Positions 8,638-17,500 of a DNA stretch of 64,000 bases are shown here, piece by piece. Positions within the stretch are counted from its first letter, which is position 1. Every line of letters begins with the position of its first letter. Origin of the DNA: Anaerolineae bacterium (GTDB lineage: Bacteria; Chloroflexota; Anaerolineae; DRVO01); the NCBI GenBank assembly GCA_013178015.1, contig JABLXR010000003.1, positions 1 to 64,000 of the forward strand. Direction: 5' to 3'. Position numbers and translations under genes: made by a program. Under the pieces are notes generated by a model. The model did no database searches. It was given only the letters and a program-made list of their open reading frames with translations, and was not told where the DNA came from.

Positions 8638-9403
8638 CGCACCGCCGGGCAGCCTTCGCGTCCTCGGGGTCAGGGTAGACGCAGTGACCTACCGAGACGT
8701 CCTGGAGCGGGCAGCAGCCATCTTCGGCGGAGCTGGGGCCAGACAGATCGTTACCCTGAACCCCGAGATGCTGCTTCAAGCCCTGCGGGACGCCGATCTG
8801 GCGAGCGCTATAGACTCCGCCGAACTGGTGGTTCCGGATGGTGTGGGCCTTCTCCTGGCCGGACGCCTACTGGGCCGGCCGTTGCCAGGGCGAGTCACCG
8901 GAGTGGATCTAGTACCGCGCCTATGCCAACTGGCTGCTGAGCGTGGGTGGAGCGTCTACTTCCTGGGAGCCGCCCCGGGCGTGGCGGAGCTCTGTGCCAC
9001 AGTCCTCCGCTCACGCCTTCCCGCGCTGCGTGTGGCGGGCTGCTACTCCGGTTCGCCAGCGCTCGAGGAGCAGGACGCCATTCTGGCTCGATTGGCGGAG
9101 GCGCGCCCCGACCTTCTCCTGGTAGCCTACGGCGTCCCCGCCGAGGAGAAGTGGATTGCCCGCAACCTGGACCGACTGCCAGCGCGTCTGGCAATGGGGG
9201 TGGGGGGTGCCTTCGACTTCATCGCTGGAGTGGTGCCTCGGGCACCGGTTTGGATGCGGCGCTGGGGACTGGAATGGCTCTACCGTCTCTATCGCCAGCC
9301 CTGGCGTTGGCGAAGGATGCTGGCCCTACCGGTCTTTCTCCTCCGGGTCCTTGCCGAGGCCGCACGCACTCAGCTAACATGCCGGCACCGGGGTGGAGGG
9401 TGA
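8618..9403 (+). CDS. WecG/TagA/CpsF-family glycosyltransferase (GT26)
   Basis: 261 residues. Family members move N-acetylmannosamine or related sugars onto an undecaprenyl-linked acceptor during wall teichoic acid, enterobacterial common antigen or capsule synthesis. Visible blocks: VTLNPEMLLQAL, LVVPDGVGLLLAGRLLG, RVTGVDLVPRLC, VYFLGAAPGVAE, VAYGVPAEEKWIARN and GVGGAFDFIAG, then WGLEWLYRLYRQPWRWRRM. ATG 8618 overlaps the GT9 gene by 20 bases. With GT4, GT9 and MurJ, it indicates a lipid-linked surface glycan. Confidence 0.9.
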   Translation: MLSFTVDAPPGSLRVLGVRVDAVTYRDVLERAAAIFGGAGARQIVTLNPEMLLQALRDADLASAIDSAELVVPDGVGLLLAGRLLGRPLPGRVTGVDLVPRLCQLAAERGWSVYFLGAAPGVAELCATVLRSRLPALRVAGCYSGSPALEEQDAILARLAEARPDLLLVAYGVPAEEKWIARNLDRLPARLAMGVGGAFDFIAGVVPRAPVWMRRWGLEWLYRLYRQPWRWRRMLALPVFLLRVLAEAARTQLTCRHRGGG

Positions 9404-9407
9404 GATA

Positions 9408-10415
9408 GTGGGGCTGGCTACGCGAGACGAGGTCTTGCCCCGGCTGCGCGAGGCGGCCGGGCACCGCATTCTGGTCGTCGGAGACGTGGTGCTGGACCGT
9501 TACGTCATTGGTTGTGCCAGCCGGCTCTCTCGCGAGGCCCCAGTTCCCGTGCTGGTACACGAAGAGTCCTTCTCCCTGCCAGGATCCGCCGCCAACCCCG
9601 CCCTCAATATACGTGCCCTGCAGAGCCAGGCGGTGCAGGTGGCGGTCATCGGCGACGATGACGCCGGCAGTGAGCTGCTAGGTCTTCTAGAGAGCGCCGG
9701 AGTCGAAGCCAGCAGCGTGCTGCGAGTACAGGGCCGCCGCACCACTGTCAAGCAGCGCATCCTCGCCCGCGCCTCCCTACTCTACCCGCAACAGATGGCA
9801 AGGGTGGACTACCTGGAATCCCGCCCCATCCCTGCTCCCGTCCTGGATCGGCTGGCCGAGGAGGTGACGGCCCGGTCCACGGAGGTGGAGGCCATACTGA
9901 TCTCCGACTACCAGGGTGGTACTGTCGGCGAGGCCGTCCTGGCCGCCTGCCTGCGCGCCCGCAGCGAGAGCGGCCTGCCCCTCTGCGTGGACGCGCAGGA
10001 CAACCTGTGGCGATACCGGGGTGTCACTCTGGTGAAGTGCAATCGGGACGAGGCCTCGCGGGCTCTGGGGCAGTCCCTCACCGACGAGGCCGGATTTCGC
10101 GACGCCACTGCCAGGATAATGGACCGCATCGAAGCGGACGTGGTCGCCATCACCCGCGGCGGCGACGGCATGTCCCTACGCGATGCCAGGGGCGGGTACT
10201 ACCATCTCCCGGCGCCCAACCGCAGCGATGTGTACGACGTGGTCGGCGCCGGCGACACCGTCATAGCGATCATGACGCTCGGAGTGGTAGCCGGATGGCC
10301 CCCTCGCCTCGCTGCCACGGTGGCCCAGTTGGGCTCTGGTATCGTGATCCAGCGCCTGGGCAATGCCACGCCCTCCTACGAGGAACTCGAGGAGGCTGCC
10401 AACCGATGGCTATGA
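9408..10415 (+). CDS. PfkB-family sugar kinase, HldE kinase-domain type (heptose 7-phosphate kinase)
   Basis: 335 residues from GTG 9408. Likely phosphorylates D-glycero-D-manno-heptose 7-phosphate at O-1, the first half of HldE (RfaE1). Motifs: ILVVGDVVLDRYVIG, GSAANPALNIRAL, TTVKQRILA and the PfkB signature DVVGAGDTVIA near the end. GTG 9408 has GGAGGG seven bases before it and is preferred; GTG 9393 in the same frame would add five residues. In Escherichia coli the two HldE domains are fused; here they are two adjacent genes. Confidence 0.82.
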   Translation: MGLATRDEVLPRLREAAGHRILVVGDVVLDRYVIGCASRLSREAPVPVLVHEESFSLPGSAANPALNIRALQSQAVQVAVIGDDDAGSELLGLLESAGVEASSVLRVQGRRTTVKQRILARASLLYPQQMARVDYLESRPIPAPVLDRLAEEVTARSTEVEAILISDYQGGTVGEAVLAACLRARSESGLPLCVDAQDNLWRYRGVTLVKCNRDEASRALGQSLTDEAGFRDATARIMDRIEADVVAITRGGDGMSLRDARGGYYHLPAPNRSDVYDVVGAGDTVIAIMTLGVVAGWPPRLAATVAQLGSGIVIQRLGNATPSYEELEEAANRWL

Positions 10416-10897
10416 ACCCTGCTCCACTGCTCAGCTTGGGCGAGGCAGCCGACCTGGCCCGGTCGCTCCGCGCCTCGGGCCAGACAATTGTGCTCACCAA
10501 CGGGCACTTCGACTTGCTCCATCTGGGTCATGTGCTCTACCTCGAGGCTGCTCGCTCCATGGGCGAGGCTCTCTTCGTGGGCGTGAACGACGACGCCACC
10601 ACAGCCGCACTCAAGGGCCGGGGCCGGCCCCTAGTGCCGGCGCAGGACCGGGCCGCCTTGCTCACCCACCTCAGGTGGGTGGACTGTGTAGTCATCTTCT
10701 CCGACCCCACCGCCGATGCCCTGCTGGAGCGCATTCGTCCGCACATCTACGTCAAGGGCAGCGACTACAACCTGGCGTCTCTGCCTGAGGCAGGCACCGC
10801 TCGCGCCATCGGCGCGGAGATCCGCTTCGTGCCGCTTGTCCCCGGTCGCTCCACTAGCAGCCTGCTCCAACGGATTCTGGAACACTGCCGCGGATGA
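10406..10897 (+). CDS. Nucleotidyltransferase, HldE C-domain type (heptose 1-phosphate adenylyltransferase)
   Basis: 163 residues. Cytidylyltransferase-like fold: NGHFDLLHLGHVLYLE carries the HxGH nucleotide-binding motif, followed by VGVNDDATTAALKGRGRP, AALLTHLRWVDCVVIF, YVKGSDYNL and PGRSTSSLLQRI. This is the RfaE2 pattern, forming an ADP-heptose from heptose 1-phosphate and ATP. Overlaps the kinase gene by ten bases from ATG 10406 (ATG 10412 is also possible) and ends in an ATGA overlap with murJ. The sugar is inferred from the family and from the GT9 gene; gmhA and gmhB are not in the window. Confidence 0.84.
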   Translation: MAMNPAPLLSLGEAADLARSLRASGQTIVLTNGHFDLLHLGHVLYLEAARSMGEALFVGVNDDATTAALKGRGRPLVPAQDRAALLTHLRWVDCVVIFSDPTADALLERIRPHIYVKGSDYNLASLPEAGTARAIGAEIRFVPLVPGRSTSSLLQRILEHCRG

Positions 10898-12504
10898 GCG
10901 CCGAGCCCGCCCCCGCCCTCCCCCCAGTGGATCGCAGGGGCATCGCCGGGGCGGCTGCCCTCCTCTCGGTGGGCAACGTTTCCAGCCGCTTGCTGGGCCT
11001 CGCCCGCGAGACCTTCATCGCCAACCTGTTCGGGGCCGAGGGTCCGGTCAGCGCCTTCCGCGTGGCCAGCCGGACCTATAACCTCCTGTACGAGCTGATG
11101 GTAGGGGGTATCGTCGCGTCGGCCCTGGTGCCCGTGCTCAGCGAGTACGCCGAGCGAGACCGCCTTGAGTTTCGACGAGTCCTCACTTCGCTATCCGCGG
11201 CCCTCACCGTGATGGTGGGCATCTGCGTGGTGGCGCTGGAGCTCGCCGCCCCGGCAGTCACGCAGATCATGGGCACTGGATACGGGCCGGAACTGCAGAG
11301 CCTGATCATCGCGATGCTTCGCCTCGTCCTGCCAGCCGTCCTGCTCACCAGCCTGGCTGGGCTGCTTTCTGCTGCCCTCTACTCGCTCAAGCGATTCCTC
11401 TTCCCCTCTTTCATGGCCGCTCTGTTCAACCTGTCGCTGATCGGCTGTGGAGCTCTGCTGGCCCGACAGTATCACGTCCGGGCCTTGGCGCTAGGAGTCC
11501 TGGTCGGGGCGGCCGCGCAACTGGCTCTGCAGTTGGCTGGCGTATGGCGGGCCGGCATCCGGCCCACCCGCTGCCTCTATCACCCGGCCCTGAAGCGAAT
11601 CGCGATCCTGGCACTGCCGGTGCTGGGAAGCTTGCTGGTGGGCCAGGCTCAGGTAGTGATTGACACCAATCTGGCTTCGCGCACCGGCGATCAGTCGGTG
11701 GCCTGGATGGCCAATGCTACTACGCTCATCCAGTTCCCCCTGGGGCTGGTCGCCATGGCCGTGTCGGTCGCCAGCCTGCCCGAGCTCTCTCGCCTGGCAG
11801 CTCTAGCCGACGGCCGGGCGCCGTTCGCCGCCACTCTTTCCTTCGCCCTGCGGCTCGTGGTGATCCTTATGTTGCCTGCCACGGCCGCGCTGGCGGCCCT
11901 GGGGCTCCCTGTCATCCGGCTGCTGTTCGAGCACGGCAGCTTCACTCCCCGCGACGCCGCCGCCGTCCACGGGGCCCTGGGCCTCTATCTGCTGGGGCTG
12001 CCGGCGGCGGCAGTGGACCAGGTCTTCATACTGGCCTTCTATGCCAGGGGCGACACCTGGCGACCGGCCGCGGTGGGGGTGGCCGCAGTCGGCATCTATC
12101 TTGCAGTCGCTCTCGCCACTATGCGAGACATGGGGATGCTCGGCCTGGTGCTGGCCAACTCCTGCCAGTGGGTCACCCACGCCGGGCTTATGGCTTGGTT
12201 GACACACCACAGGATCGCTCCTCTTCGGGGCCATGGCCTGGGAAGGGCTGCAGCACAGGCTGGCCTGGGATCAGCGCTGGCGGCGCTGGCCATGGCTGCC
12301 GCTTTGCGAGCGACGGAGCACTTGGTTCCCCTGTCTCTAGCGGGCGAGATCACCTCCGTCCTGGTGCCCGGGCTAGCCGGGGTGGCAGTCTATGTCGCCA
12401 CCCTGCGTGCCGGTAGAAGCCCGGAGTACACCGCGCTCGCTGCCCTCATCCAGGGCCGACTGCGCCGTATCTGGGGCACCGGACAGACCGAGGTCGGCCG
12501 ATGA
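10894..12504 (+). CDS. murJ: MurJ/MviN-family lipid flippase
   Basis: 536 residues with about 14 predicted membrane helices. Opening ALLSVGNVSSRLLGLARETFIANLFG and the YELMVGGIVASALVPVLSEY block are typical of MurJ of the MOP superfamily, which flips lipid II across the membrane for peptidoglycan synthesis. In this position, after glycosyltransferase genes, it could instead move another undecaprenyl-linked glycan; a second murJ elsewhere in the genome would favour that. Overlaps neighbours by ATGA on both sides. Confidence 0.88.
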   Translation: MSAEPAPALPPVDRRGIAGAAALLSVGNVSSRLLGLARETFIANLFGAEGPVSAFRVASRTYNLLYELMVGGIVASALVPVLSEYAERDRLEFRRVLTSLSAALTVMVGICVVALELAAPAVTQIMGTGYGPELQSLIIAMLRLVLPAVLLTSLAGLLSAALYSLKRFLFPSFMAALFNLSLIGCGALLARQYHVRALALGVLVGAAAQLALQLAGVWRAGIRPTRCLYHPALKRIAILALPVLGSLLVGQAQVVIDTNLASRTGDQSVAWMANATTLIQFPLGLVAMAVSVASLPELSRLAALADGRAPFAATLSFALRLVVILMLPATAALAALGLPVIRLLFEHGSFTPRDAAAVHGALGLYLLGLPAAAVDQVFILAFYARGDTWRPAAVGVAAVGIYLAVALATMRDMGMLGLVLANSCQWVTHAGLMAWLTHHRIAPLRGHGLGRAAAQAGLGSALAALAMAAALRATEHLVPLSLAGEITSVLVPGLAGVAVYVATLRAGRSPEYTALAALIQGRLRRIWGTGQTEVGR

Positions 12505-13292
12505 CCGCGCGCCGATGGGCAGGAGGCGTCGCTGGCTCGACCGGGTCGTCCCCGATCCGGCACACGTCGCCCACGACGCCCTTTCGGCCGCTCCAGGCCA
12601 GGCCCCTGAACAGGCGGAGCCGGCGCATCACCGCGGGCAGGTTGGGCAATCTGGTCCTCCTACTGGTGGAGCTGACCGCCATCGCCGGGCTGGCGTGGTG
12701 GGGCATTCGAGCCGTGGCGGAGTGGCGGGCACTCGCTGAGCCCCAGCCCCTGTCCGCAGCCGAGAACGCCGCGAACGCGCTGGCGTCAATGGGGTCCGGC
12801 GTGCTGCCCGGCGGGCATGCCGCCCCCAGCTCAGCTGAAGTCCCCGCTCATCTCCGCTCTCTCATCAAGCCCGTCCCTGGCATGGTCCTCCCGACACCGG
12901 GACCGGGCCGACCCTCTCGGATAGTCATTGACAAGCTCGGGGTGGATGCCCCCGTCGTTGCCGGCGACGGCCCCGAGCAGCTGAAGATGGGAGTCGGCCA
13001 CCGTCTGGGAACCGCCGGGCCGGGCCAGCCCGGAAACATGGTACTCTCGGGCCACAACGACATCTACGGAGAAGTCTTTCGCCACCTGGACCGGCTGGCC
13101 GAAGGCGACCGGATCACGATATACTCTGATGGTGAGCCGTTCACCTACGTGGTGAAACGCAAGCTCATCGTCGAGCCCACGGACCTATCGGTCCTGGAGC
13201 CCACCCAAGAGCCGGTCGCCACGCTGATCAGCTGCTACCCCTACCTAGTGGATAGCCATCGGATCGTGATCGTGGCGGAGCTGGCTCAGTGA
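12501..13292 (+). CDS. Sortase (cysteine transpeptidase)
   Basis: 263 residues. Cytoplasmic N-terminus, one membrane helix (LVLLLVELTAIAGLAWWG, about residues 52-70), then the sortase beta-barrel. The catalytic triad is visible: His185 in SGHND, Cys245 in LISCYPY and Arg254 in HRIVI. Sortases cut an LPxTG-like signal and join the protein to the cell wall or to another protein. The class is not certain; the single-pass form and SCYPY motif resemble class D to F enzymes. An LPDTG protein lies at 32458. ATG overlaps the murJ stop. Confidence 0.92.
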   Translation: MTARRWAGGVAGSTGSSPIRHTSPTTPFRPLQARPLNRRSRRITAGRLGNLVLLLVELTAIAGLAWWGIRAVAEWRALAEPQPLSAAENAANALASMGSGVLPGGHAAPSSAEVPAHLRSLIKPVPGMVLPTPGPGRPSRIVIDKLGVDAPVVAGDGPEQLKMGVGHRLGTAGPGQPGNMVLSGHNDIYGEVFRHLDRLAEGDRITIYSDGEPFTYVVKRKLIVEPTDLSVLEPTQEPVATLISCYPYLVDSHRIVIVAELAQ

Positions 13293-13308
13293 GCACCGAG
13301 GAGTTCCA

Positions 13309-13539
13309 TTGGCCAGAAGGAAGACTCACCGGCAGCGACGTCCACCCGCGCCTCGTTCCCGGCGCCCCGCGGGTCCGGCCCCATCTCATAGCCCGCCGGA
13401 CTCAGGCGGGACGAGCCAGCCGTCCTCCGCCGATCTGCGTCAGGAGTATCACTACGTCATTACCGACCTGAAGAGGATCGGCCTGACCGCGGCTGCCATG
13501 TTTGCCCTGCTGGCGGTTCTGGCCCTTACCCTGACCTAG
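13309..13539 (+). CDS. Small basic membrane protein following the sortase
   Basis: 76 residues. A basic, Pro-rich, Arg-rich front (about 45 residues) is followed by DLRQEYHYVITDLKRIGLT and one C-terminal membrane helix (AAAMFALLAVLALTLT). Proteins with a D-L-x2-E-Y-x-Y-V-x2-D-L-[KR]-R-I segment before a tail helix recur in Chloroflexota; function unknown to me. The TTG start at 13309 is decided by GAGGAG at 13298-13303, five bases before it. Last gene of the forward run that began at prfA. Confidence 0.7.
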   Translation: MARRKTHRQRRPPAPRSRRPAGPAPSHSPPDSGGTSQPSSADLRQEYHYVITDLKRIGLTAAAMFALLAVLALTLT

Positions 13540-13573
13540 CTGCAAGTACCGCCGTCCTCCGTCGCCGAAGCGG

Positions 13574-13601
13574 TTGACGTTGGCACGGATCCTGCAATAC
13601 T
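13574..13601 (+). promoter_or_regulatory. Overlapping sigma-54-like and sigma-70-like promoter before rpoN
   Basis: TGGCACG at 13581-13587, four bases, then CTGCA at 13592-13596. The GG at 13582-13583 and GC at 13594-13595 have exactly the spacing of -25/-24 and -13/-12 elements, with one mismatch to the TTGCA half. The same DNA also reads TTGACG at 13574-13579, 16 bases, then AATACT at 13596-13601, a fair sigma-70-type match. A sigma-54 start would be near 13607, about 62 bases before the rpoN ATG. Which one works cannot be told from sequence. Confidence 0.5.
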
Positions 13602-13668
13602 GTCTCGCGCGACCCGATTATGTCATTGCGTAGCGCGAGTGCAGCGTGCAGTAAGTCCGGAGGCGTCA

Positions 13669-15135
13669 ATGTACTTTCAGACGACGGTGGATGTTCAGCC
13701 CTCCATCACGCCCCAGGCGATCATCGCCAACACCCTGCTACAGATGTCGGCGGCTGAGTTGGAGCAGGCGGTGAGCGAGGCGCTGGCAGAGAACCCCGCC
13801 CTGGAGATGCCATCTCCCATCGTCTGCCCTCGCTGTGGCTCTCCCCTCGCCAACGGGACCTGCCCTCTCTGCACTGCTCACGGCCGTAATGCCACCATCC
13901 GGCGCGATGACGAGGGGTGGTGGAATGAGGACTCGCGCTGGCAGACGCGCAATGTCCCCATCGGGGAAGAGGAGGATTTCGACCCCCTCGCCCTGGTCGC
14001 CGCCGAGACCACTTTGGCGGACCATCTGCAGCTCCAGGTGGCGCCCCTGTTGGAGCCCGGCGAGGAAGAGGTAGCCACTTTCATCATAGACTCGCTGGAC
14101 GAGCGCGGGTACTTTACCCTCTCCCTGGAGGAAACTGCCCATCACCTCGGCTGCGACACCGACCTGGTGGAGCGAGTCCTGGCCAAGATCCAGTCACTCG
14201 ACCCGCCCGGGGTGGGCGCCCGGTCCGTCCAGGAGTGCCTACTGATCCAGCTGGCCCAGCTGGAGAACCCGAACGGGCATGCCGCCAAAGCTCGCCGAAT
14301 GATCTCTGAGTGCTGGGATTCCCTTTCACGTCTCAGCCTGGACGCCATCGCCCGGCAGCTTAAGTACAGCGAGTCAGAGATCTCGGAGGCTATCGAGTTC
14401 ATCGGCCGCAACCTGAATCCCTTCCCCGCCAATGCCAACTGGAGCGGTCCGGGACCGCGCCACGACTCGACAGCCGTGCGGCCTGATATCATCGTCCGTC
14501 GCAGGCCCTCCGATGGAACCTACGAGATCGAGATACCCGATAGCCGCAAGTACAGACTTCGGGTGAATGGACTGTACCAGCAGATGGCTCGCGACCTTCG
14601 GGCCGGGAATTGCCGGGCCACCTTTGGCGAAGCCGAGCACCTGCGAGAACACCTGGCCCAGGCCAGGCTGTTCATCAACTGCGTCCGTCAGCGATGGCAG
14701 ACGCTGGAGCGCATCGCCCTCGTCTTGGTAGACCTTCAGGAGGACTTCCTGGAGAAGGGCTATCGGTACCTGAAGCCATTGACGCGCTCGGAACTGGCGG
14801 ATATAGTCGGGGTACACGAGTCCACGGTAGGCAGGGCGGTGGCCAACAAGAGTATCATGCTCCCCAACGGCCGTATCATCCCCCTGTCGGATATGTTTGA
14901 CGGTTCCCTGGCGGTGAAGTGCGTCATCGAGGAGATAGTGCTCCAGGAGAGCGAGCCTCTCAGCGATCAGAGGATAGCCGACCTGCTGCAGCAGCGTGGC
15001 TACGACATCGCCCGGCGCACGGTGGCGAAATACCGGGACGCCGTCGGCATTCCTCCGGCGAGGGTACGGTCCGCGCTCAGGACGCGAGCCTGGCGGCCTC
15101 TCTGGGTGCCGCCGGAGCACGCCCAGGCGTTCTGA
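13669..15135 (+). CDS. rpoN: RNA polymerase sigma-54 factor with a zinc-ribbon insert
   Basis: 488 residues. Region I is present (QTTVDVQPSITPQAIIANTLLQMS, ALAENPALE). Between region I and the core-binding domain there is a four-cysteine CPRC/CPLC element (Cys53, 56, 65, 68), likely a zinc ribbon. A helix-turn-helix (RSELADIVGVHESTVGRAV) lies near residue 372 and the RpoN box ARRTVAKYR near residue 447, which reads the -24 element. ATG 13669 has CCGGAGG before it and begins region I; an upstream in-frame GTG at 13639 would add ten residues. Followed by its likely sensor and activator genes. Confidence 0.93.
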   Translation: MYFQTTVDVQPSITPQAIIANTLLQMSAAELEQAVSEALAENPALEMPSPIVCPRCGSPLANGTCPLCTAHGRNATIRRDDEGWWNEDSRWQTRNVPIGEEEDFDPLALVAAETTLADHLQLQVAPLLEPGEEEVATFIIDSLDERGYFTLSLEETAHHLGCDTDLVERVLAKIQSLDPPGVGARSVQECLLIQLAQLENPNGHAAKARRMISECWDSLSRLSLDAIARQLKYSESEISEAIEFIGRNLNPFPANANWSGPGPRHDSTAVRPDIIVRRRPSDGTYEIEIPDSRKYRLRVNGLYQQMARDLRAGNCRATFGEAEHLREHLAQARLFINCVRQRWQTLERIALVLVDLQEDFLEKGYRYLKPLTRSELADIVGVHESTVGRAVANKSIMLPNGRIIPLSDMFDGSLAVKCVIEEIVLQESEPLSDQRIADLLQQRGYDIARRTVAKYRDAVGIPPARVRSALRTRAWRPLWVPPEHAQAF

Positions 15136-15143
15136 ACCGCTCC

Positions 15144-17498
15144 ATGGCGAGGGGCTTACTCGCTTCTGGCACTGTCCTGCTCGTGCTGGCGCTGCTGGGC
15201 TTAGGCTACCTGGCCCAGGGCAATAGCGTCATGGTCGCCCCCGTCGGCGACCCCAACTGGGGGCACAATCCGCTCACCGTCGCTGTCGGGCTACAGGCTG
15301 TGCCTCTATTCTACCAGGCTGAGGGTAAGCCCGCTGGTCTCCTGGACGACCTCTTCCGTCAGGCGCCTCTGGGAGAGCGTTCCTGGCTCCCCACAGCAGT
15401 CTCGGAGAGAGATGCCGTGGCCGCCGTAAACGCTGGTGCCGCTGATCTCGCCCTCCTCGCCATCACGCGCGGCAGCCCGGCTTCCGGCCTGGGCACTTCG
15501 GGCCCCTTGCTCAGCCACCCGGCTTCGCTGCTTGCCCCGGCACCCCCGCTGCCTCCCCAGGCCCTTCAGGGCCAGAGGGTAGCCTGGTCCGGCCCTGAGG
15601 GGCTAACCCACGCCCTGCTCCGGCTAGGGGCAGAGCCCGTTGGCACCACGTCAGTGGCCGATTGCCTGACCCGGGCTCTGGACGGTGGTGTCGTGGCCTG
15701 TGCCGTCGACGAGCTTGTGGGCGCAGCGAGCGTCCGTCAGCTCGGCCTAGGAAGCCAGTTAGCTATCGTCGGCGATCCGATCGCCACCATAGACTACGTG
15801 CTGGCTTGGCGCCCGGGCGATCGGGCAGCCCCCGGCATCGTAAGCCGCTGGATAGGCCAGGTCACCGCCAACGGCCTGCTCGAGAGCCTGCGTCGGCGCT
15901 GGTTGGGCATGTCACCCGCGGGTGTGGAGCGCGCCGGCCCGAGCGACACCGTCGTGGGGTTGGTAGTGGCCCTGGCGGCCACGGGCGGAACCTCCCTCAT
16001 TCTCGGTGCTTCCAATCTGGCCCTACGGCGGAGGGTCCGAGAGGAGCGAGGACCGGGCAGCCAGGCCCAAGGAATACATGCTGCCCTCATCGAGCAGTCC
16101 GAGGACGCCATGTTCGTGCTCGACGCGGGGCAGCTGGGAATCCTGGATGCCAACCCTCGGGCATACGCCCTCACCGGGTACGGGCCCGGCGAGCTCGTGG
16201 GCATGCGGTTTCAGCAGTTGGTCCCGTCGCGACACCGGCGCCTGCTGCGCCAAGCGTTCCTGGAGGACGAGGCTGGCGGCGCGCTGCCTGACGTGCCCCT
16301 GGTCCACCGCGACGGGACTGTGGCCACCGTCAGCATTCGCAGCCGAATGGTAGAAACCGATGCCGGACCGGTTCGCCTCTGTGTAGTCCGAGATGTGACG
16401 GAGCAGAGACTCATGCAGCGGGAGATCAGGCGGCTCTCGGAGTTCGCCGAGCGCGTCCTCGACAGCATACCGGATGCGGTGGTGACCGTGAATGCCGCCG
16501 GATACGTGACTTCCGCCAACCGCGCTTTCATCGCTAGCTTGGGCCTGCAGGAGGCGCCGGAGGGGCGGCACATTGATCGGGTCGTACCCTGCCATGGTTT
16601 CCGCCTCAGCCAGCTAGTGAACGCCGTAGCCGAGGGCGAGAGCCGCGAACCCGAACCTGTCACCGTCGGGCGCGAGGACGGGCGCGATCTGGCGTACTCC
16701 GTTACTGCCGCGCCGATGGAGGAGGACGGCCAAGTGTCGGGCGTGGTCCTGGTGCTGAGCCAGCCAGCGGAGCAGAGTGGCTCCAGCGCCGAATACCAGC
16801 GTCTGGCCATGCTCAGTACCCTGGGCCAGGTGTCAGGCGTGCTGGCCCATGACATACGCAACCGCGTCACCGGCGTGCACGTCGGGGTTCAGTATCTGGC
16901 CGAGAAGTTCCCCCAGGACGACCCGCGCCGGCGCTCCATGGAGTTCATCCGAGCCGAGACAGAGCGCGTCATGGAGGTCGTAGACGACATACTGATGCTC
17001 ATCCGACCCGGCAAGGTCGAGAGGCACTCCTGCCGCGTGAGTGACATCCTGGACCGGGTCATCCGCGCCCATGCCCCTCTCAGCCAGGCCAGTAAGGTCC
17101 AAGTTACCGCCAGCATGCCGGCCTCGCTCCCCCAGATCAACGGAGATCCGGTGCAGCTGGAGAGAGCGCTGGGGAATCTGGTGAAGAACGGCATAGAGGC
17201 TGCGCCCGAGGGAGGACGAGTGCGCATATCGGTCCAGGCTGCACTGTCGCAGTCCAACGGCCAGCCCACTTCCCAGGTGCGTATAAGCATTAGCGACAAT
17301 GGCCCCGGCATCCCGCCCAACATCCGAGCCAAGCTGTTCCAGCCGTTCGTGAGTGAGAAGCTGGAGGGCACCGGGCTAGGCCTATCCGTGGCCAAGAGGA
17401 TCATTGACGAGCACGGCGGTTGCATAGAGGTGGACACCAGCCCGAACCAGGGCACAACCTTCACCGTAGTCTTGCCCGCCGTCACAGAGCGAGGATAG
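15144..17498 (+). CDS. Sensor histidine kinase (NtrB-like) with solute-binding-like ectodomain and two PAS domains
   Basis: 784 residues. N-terminal membrane helix, then about 220 residues outside the membrane that look like a family 3 solute-binding domain (NPLTVAVGLQAVPLFY, AAVNAGAADLALLAITR), a second helix near residues 273-292 (TVVGLVVALAATGGTSL), PAS about 311-425, PAS about 435-540, H-box with His569 in LAHDIRN, and an HATPase domain (NLVKNGIEAAPEGG, DNGPGIPP, EGTGLGLSVAKRI). It probably phosphorylates the next gene's receiver in response to a small external ligand; the ligand is not known. Starts eight bases after rpoN. Confidence 0.88.
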   Translation: MARGLLASGTVLLVLALLGLGYLAQGNSVMVAPVGDPNWGHNPLTVAVGLQAVPLFYQAEGKPAGLLDDLFRQAPLGERSWLPTAVSERDAVAAVNAGAADLALLAITRGSPASGLGTSGPLLSHPASLLAPAPPLPPQALQGQRVAWSGPEGLTHALLRLGAEPVGTTSVADCLTRALDGGVVACAVDELVGAASVRQLGLGSQLAIVGDPIATIDYVLAWRPGDRAAPGIVSRWIGQVTANGLLESLRRRWLGMSPAGVERAGPSDTVVGLVVALAATGGTSLILGASNLALRRRVREERGPGSQAQGIHAALIEQSEDAMFVLDAGQLGILDANPRAYALTGYGPGELVGMRFQQLVPSRHRRLLRQAFLEDEAGGALPDVPLVHRDGTVATVSIRSRMVETDAGPVRLCVVRDVTEQRLMQREIRRLSEFAERVLDSIPDAVVTVNAAGYVTSANRAFIASLGLQEAPEGRHIDRVVPCHGFRLSQLVNAVAEGESREPEPVTVGREDGRDLAYSVTAAPMEEDGQVSGVVLVLSQPAEQSGSSAEYQRLAMLSTLGQVSGVLAHDIRNRVTGVHVGVQYLAEKFPQDDPRRRSMEFIRAETERVMEVVDDILMLIRPGKVERHSCRVSDILDRVIRAHAPLSQASKVQVTASMPASLPQINGDPVQLERALGNLVKNGIEAAPEGGRVRISVQAALSQSNGQPTSQVRISISDNGPGIPPNIRAKLFQPFVSEKLEGTGLGLSVAKRIIDEHGGCIEVDTSPNQGTTFTVVLPAVTERG

Positions 17499-17500
17499 TC

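Noticed and set aside
13289-13471. Alternative reading frame starting at a GTG that overlaps the sortase stop
   Set aside because: It overlaps the better frame at 13309-13539, which has a good GAGGAG site and a recognisable DLRQEY...DLKRI plus membrane-helix ending.
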